A DNA stretch of 26,551 nt from JBDKVA01 sp039679375. Lineage in GTDB: Bacteria; Bacillota; Clostridia; Acetivibrionales; DTU013. The notes beneath the pieces were generated by a model that was not told the DNA's origin, did no database searches, and saw only the letters and a list, made by a program, of their open reading frames with translations. Numbering within the stretch: position 1 is the first letter of the stretch; the number at the start of each line of letters is the position of its first letter. Below, piece by piece: positions 16,447-24,157 of the stretch. The stretch lies in NCBI GenBank assembly GCA_039679375.1, contig JBDKVA010000093.1:1-26551 (forward strand). Reading direction: 5' to 3'. The position numbers were made by a program, and so were the translations under genes.

Positions 16447-18936
16447 ATGAATCCGATTGCGCAAAAAAACGGCAGCTATACTGCAAATAAAAACGAAATG
16501 ATTATGCTGGAGGGTAAGAAAGCAGTTTCATTAAACCTGCTCCTGCAAGGAAAGCTTGACGTTTTTATCACACCTTCACATAATAAATATCCAGCATCAT
16601 ATAATGATCTGACATACAAAAGCTATAGGCTATTTGAGCTGGAACAGAACATATTCATCGGTGCAGATGATATCCTCCTTGGGGGCAGGAACAATCTGAC
16701 CGTTTCAGCTGCTTCCGAGTGCAGCCTCTTCTCCTATGACGCAGATGATCCGCAAACCGCATGGTCGATCATTTATGCACAGAAAGATTACGGTGCTTAT
16801 ATCATCAATTCAATCTGCAATCTGATAAATAATTCGCACCAGTGCCTGCAAAAAATATCCGCGTACTGTCATTTCATAGATACACTATGCCAAAACCTAT
16901 GTACATTTTATGCAGTGCTTACAGACGAGTACAGTCTGGAAACGGTTTCAAGGAAGCTTTATGAATCAGGCTTGTCACATGTTTCGTTGCTGAAAAAAAA
17001 CAACACTGTAATACCGCTTCATTTCAGCAGGCAATTTATCGAGGATGAATCCATGAAGGAAGCATCCGAAGCGGCATCCTGTTCACATGAGCTTCAGGAC
17101 GACGTCACGTATTATGATCATATGTACAACCTTCCGGTCGAACTTAAAAAAGCATTTTTTGCTGCAGACCAATATATAACCGGAAATCATATCATGTCTG
17201 CCTCAAAATGTCTTGAGCAGGTACTTCAGAAGCTTCGTCAGGCTTTCTCCCGCTTGGAAAAGGCAATCGAACAGCTATATGGCGATCATGAAGAAAACAT
17301 ATACAAAGCCTTTCAAAATACTGCCAAAGAAATGCATGCAAAGCAATTGGACTACAATCCGGCACTTGATGCTGCTTCGTACATATTCAAGAAGCTAAGC
17401 GAAATTTCATCATTTATTGAACTCGAGTACAGGCATAAGACCGGTATTGATTTTAAATACCTGGAACATGACCATATAAGCTTCGCATCCTCTTTCAAAG
17501 CTGCAAATGGCAGTAATGACGCCTCATCCGCCGCAGAAATCATTGATGCGGCACAGAGTCTGCCCGAAGAGCTGGCCAACAGCGCATTAAAGATACTTGA
17601 ATACTCCGGATTGCCGGATGAGAAGACGACCCGTTTCATGATGAACCTTGTTGCCTTCAGGAATTTAAAGGACAAGCTATCTGCCGATGACGCGTCCAGA
17701 CAAATACGGAACTCAATTGCCGGCAATTTCTTCGAAATTTACGATGCAGTATTCAGGAAAGCATACCACCTGAAGGAAAAATCGCGTTTGATCAGAATGT
17801 TCCTCTCCTATGGATACATGGATGAAAATCTGCTGGATAATGGACAGACACTGGAGATCTACAAGATCGCCGGTATGGAAAGTACGTTCAGCGACCCGAA
17901 TGTATCCGATATTACAAGCTGGCTGACAAAGATATATGAAATGGAAAAGGATCCGTCAATAAACCATTTCGGGCAGGATTATTTTGATGTATTCCGCGAA
18001 ATGAAAAAGCATGGACAGGCTGATGAAAAAGACAAAGCGGCTTACAATAACGATACGGATGCAAGGCTGGCATTTGAAACAAACAATATGTTCCGTACTA
18101 ATCATAGGCTATGCCAGGGGCAATTACAGCTTTACTTCCCTATCCTCCACAGGGATATGGCGCCCGCAAGCCCTGTCCGTTCCCTTGTCACGCCGGCTCT
18201 AGTTAAGGAAAAACTGTCCAGGATACTGGAAATCGACTACTCCGCCTTCCATAGGGAAATTAACTATAGAGACCCGTCTAAAGGCATTGAGAAGGAAATT
18301 GTCATGATGTCGGTAGTCCCTGATTTCATACTTATGCCTGTTTATGGTTCAAGAGCGGTTATGTGGCAGGAAATCACCGGAAGAGTAAGAAGCACTCCCG
18401 GCAGGATACTTCTGCCCGTATTTACCGATGAAAACCTTGATGATCTGCTCGTCAAAATGATAGGTAATTTCAGGTGGGAGCTTTGCAGAACAATGATGGG
18501 CGCCGCGTGGAATGATGTTACACAGAGTTCGCTCACCTCCGAGTACACAGATTATACGCAGTTCTACCGCAAAAATCACGACCTGACGGACGAAGCAAAG
18601 GAGAAGGTTAAATCTCTGATTACAAAGTATCAAAACCGGATGCGTGATATTTTTACTTCGGATTACGAATTGTGGATGAATTATGAATCCAAAGGTAATC
18701 CCCGCCTGAATAAGGTTGCCAGAGCAATATTCTTCAAGCACTGCCCCTTCTCGAAAGAAATCAGAGAGAGTCTGGAGAGGCAGCCGATGTATGCTGACAT
18801 GGTCGCTCAGATGAAGCATCAGAGGTCAAAGCAGGCGAAGGATCTGGAAAACCGCTACAAACATTACCTGAAAGCCAATAACGGTGAATTGGACTCTGCA
18901 CTGGAGAGCAACCTGGTATTCTATCGCGATCTGTAG
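16447..18936 (+). CDS. Large uncharacterised protein with cyclic-nucleotide-binding-like N-terminus
   Basis: An 829-residue soluble protein with no signal peptide or membrane segment. Residues about 15-120 read like a cyclic-nucleotide-binding (CRP-type) beta roll: LNLLLQGKLDVFIT, a FIGADDILLGG turn where such domains have F-G-E, and ASECSLFSYD. No CRP-type helix-turn-helix follows. The rest is largely helical, with charged heptad-like stretches, and I do not recognise it. Near the C-terminus a mixed region contains VMMSVVPDFILMPVYGSRAVMWQ in outline, then a basic helical end rich in Lys and Arg. ATG 16447 is supported by AGGTGG. It is convergent with a PilZ gene, hinting at second-messenger signalling, but the ligand and output are unknown. 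Confidence 0.7.
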   Translation: MNPIAQKNGSYTANKNEMIMLEGKKAVSLNLLLQGKLDVFITPSHNKYPASYNDLTYKSYRLFELEQNIFIGADDILLGGRNNLTVSAASECSLFSYDADDPQTAWSIIYAQKDYGAYIINSICNLINNSHQCLQKISAYCHFIDTLCQNLCTFYAVLTDEYSLETVSRKLYESGLSHVSLLKKNNTVIPLHFSRQFIEDESMKEASEAASCSHELQDDVTYYDHMYNLPVELKKAFFAADQYITGNHIMSASKCLEQVLQKLRQAFSRLEKAIEQLYGDHEENIYKAFQNTAKEMHAKQLDYNPALDAASYIFKKLSEISSFIELEYRHKTGIDFKYLEHDHISFASSFKAANGSNDASSAAEIIDAAQSLPEELANSALKILEYSGLPDEKTTRFMMNLVAFRNLKDKLSADDASRQIRNSIAGNFFEIYDAVFRKAYHLKEKSRLIRMFLSYGYMDENLLDNGQTLEIYKIAGMESTFSDPNVSDITSWLTKIYEMEKDPSINHFGQDYFDVFREMKKHGQADEKDKAAYNNDTDARLAFETNNMFRTNHRLCQGQLQLYFPILHRDMAPASPVRSLVTPALVKEKLSRILEIDYSAFHREINYRDPSKGIEKEIVMMSVVPDFILMPVYGSRAVMWQEITGRVRSTPGRILLPVFTDENLDDLLVKMIGNFRWELCRTMMGAAWNDVTQSSLTSEYTDYTQFYRKNHDLTDEAKEKVKSLITKYQNRMRDIFTSDYELWMNYESKGNPRLNKVARAIFFKHCPFSKEIRESLERQPMYADMVAQMKHQRSKQAKDLENRYKHYLKANNGELDSALESNLVFYRDL

Positions 18937-18946
18937 CTCGTCAAAG

Positions 18947-18968
18947 GCTGTTTGCGATTGCAAACAGC
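18947..18968. terminator. Bidirectional hairpin terminator
   Basis: GCTGTTTGC (18947-18955) and GCAAACAGC (18960-18968) form a perfect 9-bp stem with a GATT loop, exactly filling the gap between two convergent stop codons. There is little T-run on either side. Confidence 0.65.
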
Positions 18969-19577
18969 TTATCTGGCTTTCAAAATCATTTTCAAGTACT
19001 CTGTCTTCTGGTTTTCAAGATAAACTTCAAAGGCCTGTTTGGTGGCCACATCAAAATGGGTGAGTTGAATACCGTACTCAAAACAATTTTCAAGCACATT
19101 TTTCCATACGATTTTACCGCTGAAATAGAACATGCTTTTTTCCGTTATCAGATCCATATCCAGAAGCTCCTCTTCATCCAGATCGGCCTTGGATATGGCG
19201 CCCATTCCAAACATACTGAGATTCTTAACAATGAAGTGCAACCTTTTATTTGAGTATTTTTTACGCGCACTCACGACAAGTGACACCGGATATCTCTCAA
19301 AAATCCTCCGGTCGTCCTGAACCTCCATGATCGGGCGGTTGAATTCAACCTGTCCGTTTTTGTTATCGATATTGGCAACATCGGCAGGGAATATCTGGAT
19401 TTGCTTTTCTTCATAAGTGACGGCAACAATCGGATCATAGATTTGAAACATGTCGACCTTGCCGGATAGCGGGGATAATTTGAGTTTTCTCTCAGTAACC
19501 TCATCGATTTTGCATTTTAACAGGTAATCTATACTGTAGATTTTTAGTAATAATTCACTTTTTTCAGATAAAATCAT
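18969..19577 (-). CDS. PilZ-domain c-di-GMP receptor, YcgR-like
   Basis: A 202-residue cytoplasmic protein with an N-terminal YcgR-type beta domain (about 1-85) and a C-terminal PilZ domain. Both c-di-GMP-binding motifs are present: R-x-x-x-R at 91-95 (RIFER) and N-x-S-x-x-G at 119-124 (NLSMFG). YcgR-like proteins bind c-di-GMP and then slow the flagellar motor or alter surface behaviour. The start has an excellent GGAGGGG site. No flagellar gene is in the window. It is convergent with the 829-residue protein gene and separated from it by one hairpin, so a shared function is possible but not shown. Confidence 0.88.
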   Translation of the reverse strand: MILSEKSELLLKIYSIDYLLKCKIDEVTERKLKLSPLSGKVDMFQIYDPIVAVTYEEKQIQIFPADVANIDNKNGQVEFNRPIMEVQDDRRIFERYPVSLVVSARKKYSNKRLHFIVKNLSMFGMGAISKADLDEEELLDMDLITEKSMFYFSGKIVWKNVLENCFEYGIQLTHFDVATKQAFEVYLENQKTEYLKMILKAR

Positions 19578-19952
19578 AGCCCCTCCAATAAAATTAAGGA
19601 AGTAGCATTAGCCGCAGAAAAAATAACATAAAAGTCAACAAAATCTACTGCAAAATTCTCTATATAAATTATGCTTAGCAGTCCATCTCCATTTGTTCAA
19701 TTATGGTAAAATATCAACAAATTCATCAAATGCTAATATTCTACAAATATTTTCTTAATCCTGCCTATTTCAAAAAAATATATGGTTTGAATCAACCGGC
19801 AAATATATCCTTTTTATTAATGATACATTATATAACAACTTGCAAATAAACATTAATAGAGCCGAATGCAGAACGTTTTTATGCAATATATTACAAATTT
19901 ATTATAAAAACATAGCCTATATTTATATTAAATGCCTGTCCGAATTTTATTA

Positions 19953-19981
19953 TTGACATTTTTACTTATAACCACTAATAT
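19953..19981 (+). promoter_or_regulatory. Promoter of the PfkB kinase gene
   Basis: A consensus TTGACA (19953-19958) and TAATAT (19976-19981) are 17 bp apart. A better -10 hexamer, TATAAT at 19979-19984, overlaps but would give a 20-bp spacer. The start codon follows 52 bp downstream with GGAGGTGAT. Confidence 0.55.
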
Positions 19982-20001
19982 AATGTTATATAAGTAGTTA
20001 T
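19968..20001. promoter_or_regulatory. Inverted repeat over the kinase promoter, candidate operator
   Basis: ATAACCACT (19968-19976) and AGTAGTTAT (19993-20001) pair at eight of nine positions and flank the -10 box, a layout expected for a repressor site. No regulator gene lies next to it. Confidence 0.4.
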
Positions 20002-20032
20002 GATATCTCATATACATGCAGGAGGTGATTTC

Positions 20033-20896
20033 ATGCTTAAGGTCATTGGCATTGGAGACAATGTATGTGATAAATATATACATATCGGAAAAATGTTCCC
20101 CGGAGGTCAAGCTCTGAATTTCGCTGTTTATAGTAAGCAGCTAGGCTGCGAAGCCGCTTATCTTGGTGTTTTAGGTGATGATGCCGTTGCGCTGCATATT
20201 CAAAACACATTGGATTTGCTTGGTATAGACTCTTCTCATACAAGGCACTGTTCCGGCGAAAACGGTTACGCGGCAGTTGATCTGATAAACGGCGACCGCA
20301 TTTTTATAACAAGCAATAAAGGCGGCGTCCTCAGACTGAACCCTATTAAGCTTGATGAAGAAGATATCGCGTATATCAGTAAATTTGACATTATACACAC
20401 AAGTAATAACAGCTACATGGACCATGAGCTTGATAAGCTCAGATTTGAAAATTCTATTTTGTCATATGATTTTTCCACATCATGGAAGGATAGCGAAAGA
20501 ACTGAAAAAAACTGCCGTTACATTGATTTTGGATTTATATCCTGCTCAGGGCTTTCCGAAGAAGAAATCAGGCAGCAGCTCCTTAGAATGCACATGTGGG
20601 GATGCGGTGCAGCAGTTGCCACAAGAGGGAGCCGCGGCGCTATCGTATATGACGGCGCCGGCTTTTACTCTGTTCAGCCGAGACTTGTTGAAGCCGTTGA
20701 TACTTTAGGAGCGGGAGATTCATTTACAGCAGGTTTTCTAGCGAGCTATGCCGGAAACATCATTAAAAAGCATCTGGACAGGAACACCCCCGCATACCGC
20801 GAAGCTCTCGGCCAGGCTCTTAAAGCAGCGGCCGACCTTTCCGCAAAAACCTGTCTGATAATTGGAGCCTTCGGTTATGGATGTGATATCAAATAA
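20033..20896 (+). CDS. PfkB-family sugar kinase, FrlD (fructoselysine 6-kinase)-like
   Basis: A 287-residue ribokinase-superfamily kinase. The N-terminus GIGDNVCDKYIHIGKMFPGGQALNF-type layout (given in outline), with G-D-N followed by P-G-G-x-A-x-N, and the middle segment NGDRIFITSNKGGV closely recall FrlD, which phosphorylates fructoselysine at C6. The PfkB signature DTLGAGDSFTAGF carries the catalytic Asp229. A strong GGAGGTGAT site at 20021-20029 fixes ATG 20033 rather than ATG 20000. No FrlB deglycase, transporter or GntR regulator is nearby, so the substrate is tentative; another sugar amine or nucleoside is possible. Confidence 0.8.
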   Translation: MLKVIGIGDNVCDKYIHIGKMFPGGQALNFAVYSKQLGCEAAYLGVLGDDAVALHIQNTLDLLGIDSSHTRHCSGENGYAAVDLINGDRIFITSNKGGVLRLNPIKLDEEDIAYISKFDIIHTSNNSYMDHELDKLRFENSILSYDFSTSWKDSERTEKNCRYIDFGFISCSGLSEEEIRQQLLRMHMWGCGAAVATRGSRGAIVYDGAGFYSVQPRLVEAVDTLGAGDSFTAGFLASYAGNIIKKHLDRNTPAYREALGQALKAAADLSAKTCLIIGAFGYGCDIK

Positions 20897-20922
20897 CAGT
20901 GCCGTCTGATTATTAAGCAACT

Positions 20923-20965
20923 AATGTGGGCTACCGCCCACAACCCGACGAATGTACTTATTGCC
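20923..20965 (+). repeat. 43-bp dispersed intergenic repeat, copy 2
   Basis: It matches 8152-8194 at 40 of 43 positions, including the hairpin TGTGGGC (20925-20931) with GCCCACA (20936-20942) and the tail ending in TATTGCC. The hairpin arms are unchanged; all three differences fall outside them (loop and tail), consistent with pressure on the stem, though three sites prove little. Confidence 0.8.
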
Positions 20966-21015
20966 GCGAATGTGAAACTATTTTCTTGTTTTTTGTTGCA
21001 ATTTCGCGGCAATAA
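20958..21015. repeat. 13-bp perfect inverted repeat before the acyl-CoA synthetase gene
   Basis: TTATTGCCGCGAA (20958-20970) and TTCGCGGCAATAA (21003-21015) are exact inverted repeats around a 32-base T-rich loop. The left arm overlaps the tail of the dispersed repeat. It may be a terminator for the kinase gene, a leader structure for the synthetase gene, or the end of a small element. Confidence 0.65.
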
Positions 21016-21057
21016 GTTACTAAAGATTTATACACTTAACACGAAGGAGATATATAC

Positions 21058-22716
21058 ATGCTGGAGAGGTTTTTACCAAGAACGGATTTTAGTTCATATG
21101 AGGATTTTAAGACTAATTACAGGGCCAATCTACCGGATCATTTCAATTTCGCATACGATGTGATGGATGTCTGGGCTTCGGAAGCACCGGACAAAACTGC
21201 AATGGTCTGGTGCAATGATCACGGTGAGGAAAAAATATTCAGCTTCAGGGATATGAAGTATTTAAGTGATAAAGCCGCAAATTTCTTTAAAGACCAGGGC
21301 ATACAAAAGAGCGACGTAGTTATGCTGCTGCTAAAAAGGCGCTGGCACTACTGGGTTTGTACACTGGCACTTGAAAAACTGGGAGCCATATCGATTCCCG
21401 CTACGATACAGCTTACCAAAAAAGATATCATATACAGAAATAATGCCGCATCCGTAAAAATGATCGTATCCGTAATGGATCATGAGATCCTTTCATATAT
21501 TGAAGAAGCTACGGTGGAGTCACCAACTGTCAAATGCAAGGCACTGGTGGGCGGAAGCAAAGAGGGCTGGCTGGATTTTGATACCGGACTTGCGGATGCC
21601 TCCCCCGATTGGAAAAGACCGTCAGGTGAACAGGCGGCAGGCGGTTTTGATAATATGCTTATGTATTTCACATCCGGTACCACCGGTATGCCCAAAATCG
21701 TCTTACACGATTTCTACCACCCCATCGGTCATATTGTAACAGCCCATTACTGGCAGCGCCTGAGTGAAGAAGGCTTGCACCTTACCGTATCGGAATCGGG
21801 CTGGGCAAAGTGCGGCTGGGGTAAACTATATGGCCAGTGGATCTGCGGTGTTGCCCTATTTGTATACGACATGGAAAAATTTGTACCCGAACAGCTGCTA
21901 AAAGTCATGGAAAAATATAATATCACTTCGTTTTGCGCACCTCCTACAATCTACAGGTTTCTGATCCAGGAGGATCTGACGAAATACGACCTGTCAAGCA
22001 TCAAAAAGGCATGTACTGCCGGTGAGCCTTTGAATCCCGAGGTGTATTACCAGTTCAAAAAGGCTACCGGTCTGGATATCATCGAAGGCTTCGGACAATC
22101 TGAAACAACCGTGCTCTGCGCCAATTTTGAATGGATCACTCCGAAACCGGGCTCGATGGGCAAGCCTTCACCTCTTTATGATATCGATATTGTTGATGAA
22201 AACGGCCGTCCCTGCCCCGCCGGTACCGAAGGAAATATTGTCATCAAAAACCTGGATAAAGGTTTGCCGCCCGGCCTTTTTAAAGGTTACTACCGGGATG
22301 AGGAAGCAACTTCCAGGGTATGGAACAACGGTGTCTACAACACAGGAGATATGGCATGGCGTGATGAAGACGGTTATTACTGGTTTGTAGGCAGATCGGA
22401 CGACGTCATCAAATGTTCCGGATACAGGATAGGCCCTTTCGAAGTCGAAAGCGCCCTTATGGAGCATCCCTCCGTGCTCGAATGCGCTGTTACGGCTGTG
22501 CCTGACCCCGTCAGAGGTCAGGTCGTTAAAGCTACGATCGTGCTTGCAAAAGGCTGGACTGGAAATGACGCGCTGATAAAAGAGCTGCAGCTTTATGTAA
22601 AAAAAGCTACAGCACCATATAAATATCCAAGAATCATTGAATTTGTTGATGAGTTGCCTAAAACTATCAGCGGCAAGATCAAAAGAAAGGAAATCCGACA
22701 GGGCGATTTAAAATAA
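21058..22716 (+). CDS. AMP-forming acyl-CoA synthetase (acetyl-/medium-chain-CoA ligase-like)
   Basis: A 552-residue adenylate-forming enzyme that activates a carboxylic acid with ATP and joins it to CoA. Signatures in order: the ATP loop MYFTSGTTGMPKIV (about 200-213), the ESGWAKCGWG segment seen in acetyl/medium-chain ligases, GFGQSETT, YNTGDMAWRDEDGYYWF with the ATP-binding Asp, GRSDDVIKCSGYRIGPFEVE at the hinge, and PKTISGKIKRKEIR with the catalytic Lys. The start has AAGGAGA at 21044-21050. The gene ends at a strong terminator and seems monocistronic or the second gene after the kinase. The acid substrate cannot be told from sequence. Confidence 0.9.
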   Translation: MLERFLPRTDFSSYEDFKTNYRANLPDHFNFAYDVMDVWASEAPDKTAMVWCNDHGEEKIFSFRDMKYLSDKAANFFKDQGIQKSDVVMLLLKRRWHYWVCTLALEKLGAISIPATIQLTKKDIIYRNNAASVKMIVSVMDHEILSYIEEATVESPTVKCKALVGGSKEGWLDFDTGLADASPDWKRPSGEQAAGGFDNMLMYFTSGTTGMPKIVLHDFYHPIGHIVTAHYWQRLSEEGLHLTVSESGWAKCGWGKLYGQWICGVALFVYDMEKFVPEQLLKVMEKYNITSFCAPPTIYRFLIQEDLTKYDLSSIKKACTAGEPLNPEVYYQFKKATGLDIIEGFGQSETTVLCANFEWITPKPGSMGKPSPLYDIDIVDENGRPCPAGTEGNIVIKNLDKGLPPGLFKGYYRDEEATSRVWNNGVYNTGDMAWRDEDGYYWFVGRSDDVIKCSGYRIGPFEVESALMEHPSVLECAVTAVPDPVRGQVVKATIVLAKGWTGNDALIKELQLYVKKATAPYKYPRIIEFVDELPKTISGKIKRKEIRQGDLK

Positions 22717-22723
22717 GCTTAAT

Positions 22724-22758
22724 GGGACAAGATATTACATTTCTTGTCCCGCTTTTTT
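22724..22758 (+). terminator. Rho-independent terminator of the acyl-CoA synthetase gene
   Basis: GGGACAAGA (22724-22732) pairs perfectly with TCTTGTCCC (22742-22750), followed by GC and a run of six T. It is a textbook intrinsic terminator on the plus strand, placed just before the convergent permease stop codon. Confidence 0.9.
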
Positions 22759-22765
22759 CAATCCT

Positions 22766-24157
22766 TTACTCCGTCTTGATAGCTTCCAGTGCGCTTAGCT
22801 TCATGGCACGCCTTGCAGGCATGAAGCCTGATATCAGCCCGACCAGCGTAGCAAAGCCCAAAGCAGCCACAGCAAGCCATACCGGTATCAGCGATATGAT
22901 TCTTTCTTCTCCGCCGTATCCTCCTCCAAGAATACCTCCTGCAGCAAATTTATTCAGCACATAGGACGCTCCATAGCTGAATAATATACCGAAAAGGCCG
23001 CCGGCAAACCCGATCAGTCCGGCTTCAAAAAGAAACATGCTGCGTATGTCGCCGAGCAGGCATCCCAATACCTTCATCACACCAATTTCCCTAGTTCTTT
23101 CATAGATAGACATAATCATTGTATTTGTTATGCCGAGAGCCGCAACCAACAGGGATATAGCGCCGATGCCGCCGAGAACGGCCTGCATTGTAGCCGATTG
23201 CTCCTGCATGCTCTTCAGTATATCCGTAAGGCTGTATGTTCCGAATCCCAAATTATTTATCTGTTCCTGGATTTTTTGCACATCATTGATATTTTCAACT
23301 TTGACCTTGATCTGCTCATACCTGTCCGTAGTCTGGCCGCTGCTATACCGTACGCCGGAACTGCTCTGGCTTTTGGCATTCTCCTTGATAAGTTTTTTCA
23401 AATAGTTTATATTCATATATATGGAATAGGACTTTTCATCCTGCGATTCTTCCAGAATTCCTACGCCCTTTACCTTATACAGCTTATAAGGCTTTTTATT
23501 TTCCTGCTGGCCTATACTTCCGGCAGACTTGCGCTCGCCGTAGCTCATATCAAAAGTCATAACCAGCTTATCATTCAGTACGTCTACATCCGGTTCAGGC
23601 CTTTCGCTTCCATTTCTTCCGCCTCCGAACATAACCACCCTGCCATACCTACCGCTTGACGCCTTTGGGTTGTAAAAATTATAAGGAGTCTGGCTGCCAA
23701 AAAGCAAGGACGTTGTATCTTCCTCATTGAGAAGCCTCCCGGAGGATACTTTAAAATCAAACTCTTCCAGAATATTGGGGTCTATGCCCTGAATATTTGC
23801 ATAAGTTGTATATTTCCCGGACACAAGCTTCAAGGACGTCCGGAAAATTGGCATGACAGCTTTAACGCCTTCAATGGCGGAAATCTTAGCGACAGCCTTA
23901 TCATCAAGCACAGTCTCCATAGACTGTCCCCCTCCATTTCCGTCTTCCTTGAAATACCATGAGTTGACTTCAATAATATTCAGGCTGCCCATTTTGCTCA
24001 ATTGCCTTCTGTAGCTTTCATTCATGCCGATGCCCAGCGAAATCATGACAACAATGGACGCAGTGCCTATTATGACCCCGAGTATGGTCAGAATGGATCT
24101 CGTTTTTCTTCTCATGAAATTTTTTAAAGCAAGTTTGATTAAATCCGCTTTATTCAT
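22766..24157 (-). CDS. MacB/FtsX-type ABC transporter permease
   Basis: A 463-residue membrane protein with the MacB layout: a cytoplasmic basic start (LKNFMRRKTRS), membrane segment 1 at about 21-43 (ILGVIIGTASIVVMISLGIG), a large extracytoplasmic domain of about 280 residues, then three membrane segments near 325-350, 377-404 and 422-450 with the FtsX signature TREIGVMKVLG between. The ending is PARRAMKLSALEAIKTE, typical of the family. Its start overlaps the upstream gene by eight bases, so translation is coupled. Such permeases work with a LolD/MacB-type ATPase and move no small solute but drive peptide, lipoprotein or cell-wall processes. No ATPase gene is visible here; it may lie beyond the window. 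Confidence 0.9.
   Translation of the reverse strand: MNKADLIKLALKNFMRRKTRSILTILGVIIGTASIVVMISLGIGMNESYRRQLSKMGSLNIIEVNSWYFKEDGNGGGQSMETVLDDKAVAKISAIEGVKAVMPIFRTSLKLVSGKYTTYANIQGIDPNILEEFDFKVSSGRLLNEEDTTSLLFGSQTPYNFYNPKASSGRYGRVVMFGGGRNGSERPEPDVDVLNDKLVMTFDMSYGERKSAGSIGQQENKKPYKLYKVKGVGILEESQDEKSYSIYMNINYLKKLIKENAKSQSSSGVRYSSGQTTDRYEQIKVKVENINDVQKIQEQINNLGFGTYSLTDILKSMQEQSATMQAVLGGIGAISLLVAALGITNTMIMSIYERTREIGVMKVLGCLLGDIRSMFLFEAGLIGFAGGLFGILFSYGASYVLNKFAAGGILGGGYGGEERIISLIPVWLAVAALGFATLVGLISGFMPARRAMKLSALEAIKTE

Larger units (their letters stand above)
19578..20032. other. AT-rich 455-base intergenic region between divergent genes
   Basis: It separates the PilZ gene (-) from the PfkB kinase gene (+). 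Apart from the kinase promoter and its inverted repeat near the right end, I see no gene, terminator or recognised riboswitch. Many A/T runs occur, and a TTGACT near 19633 on the minus strand could be part of a PilZ promoter but lacks a good -10. Confidence 0.4.

Noticed and set aside
19578..19950. Considered as a riboswitch or small RNA gene
   Set aside because: The sequence is AT-rich without a clear conserved core or paired stems.
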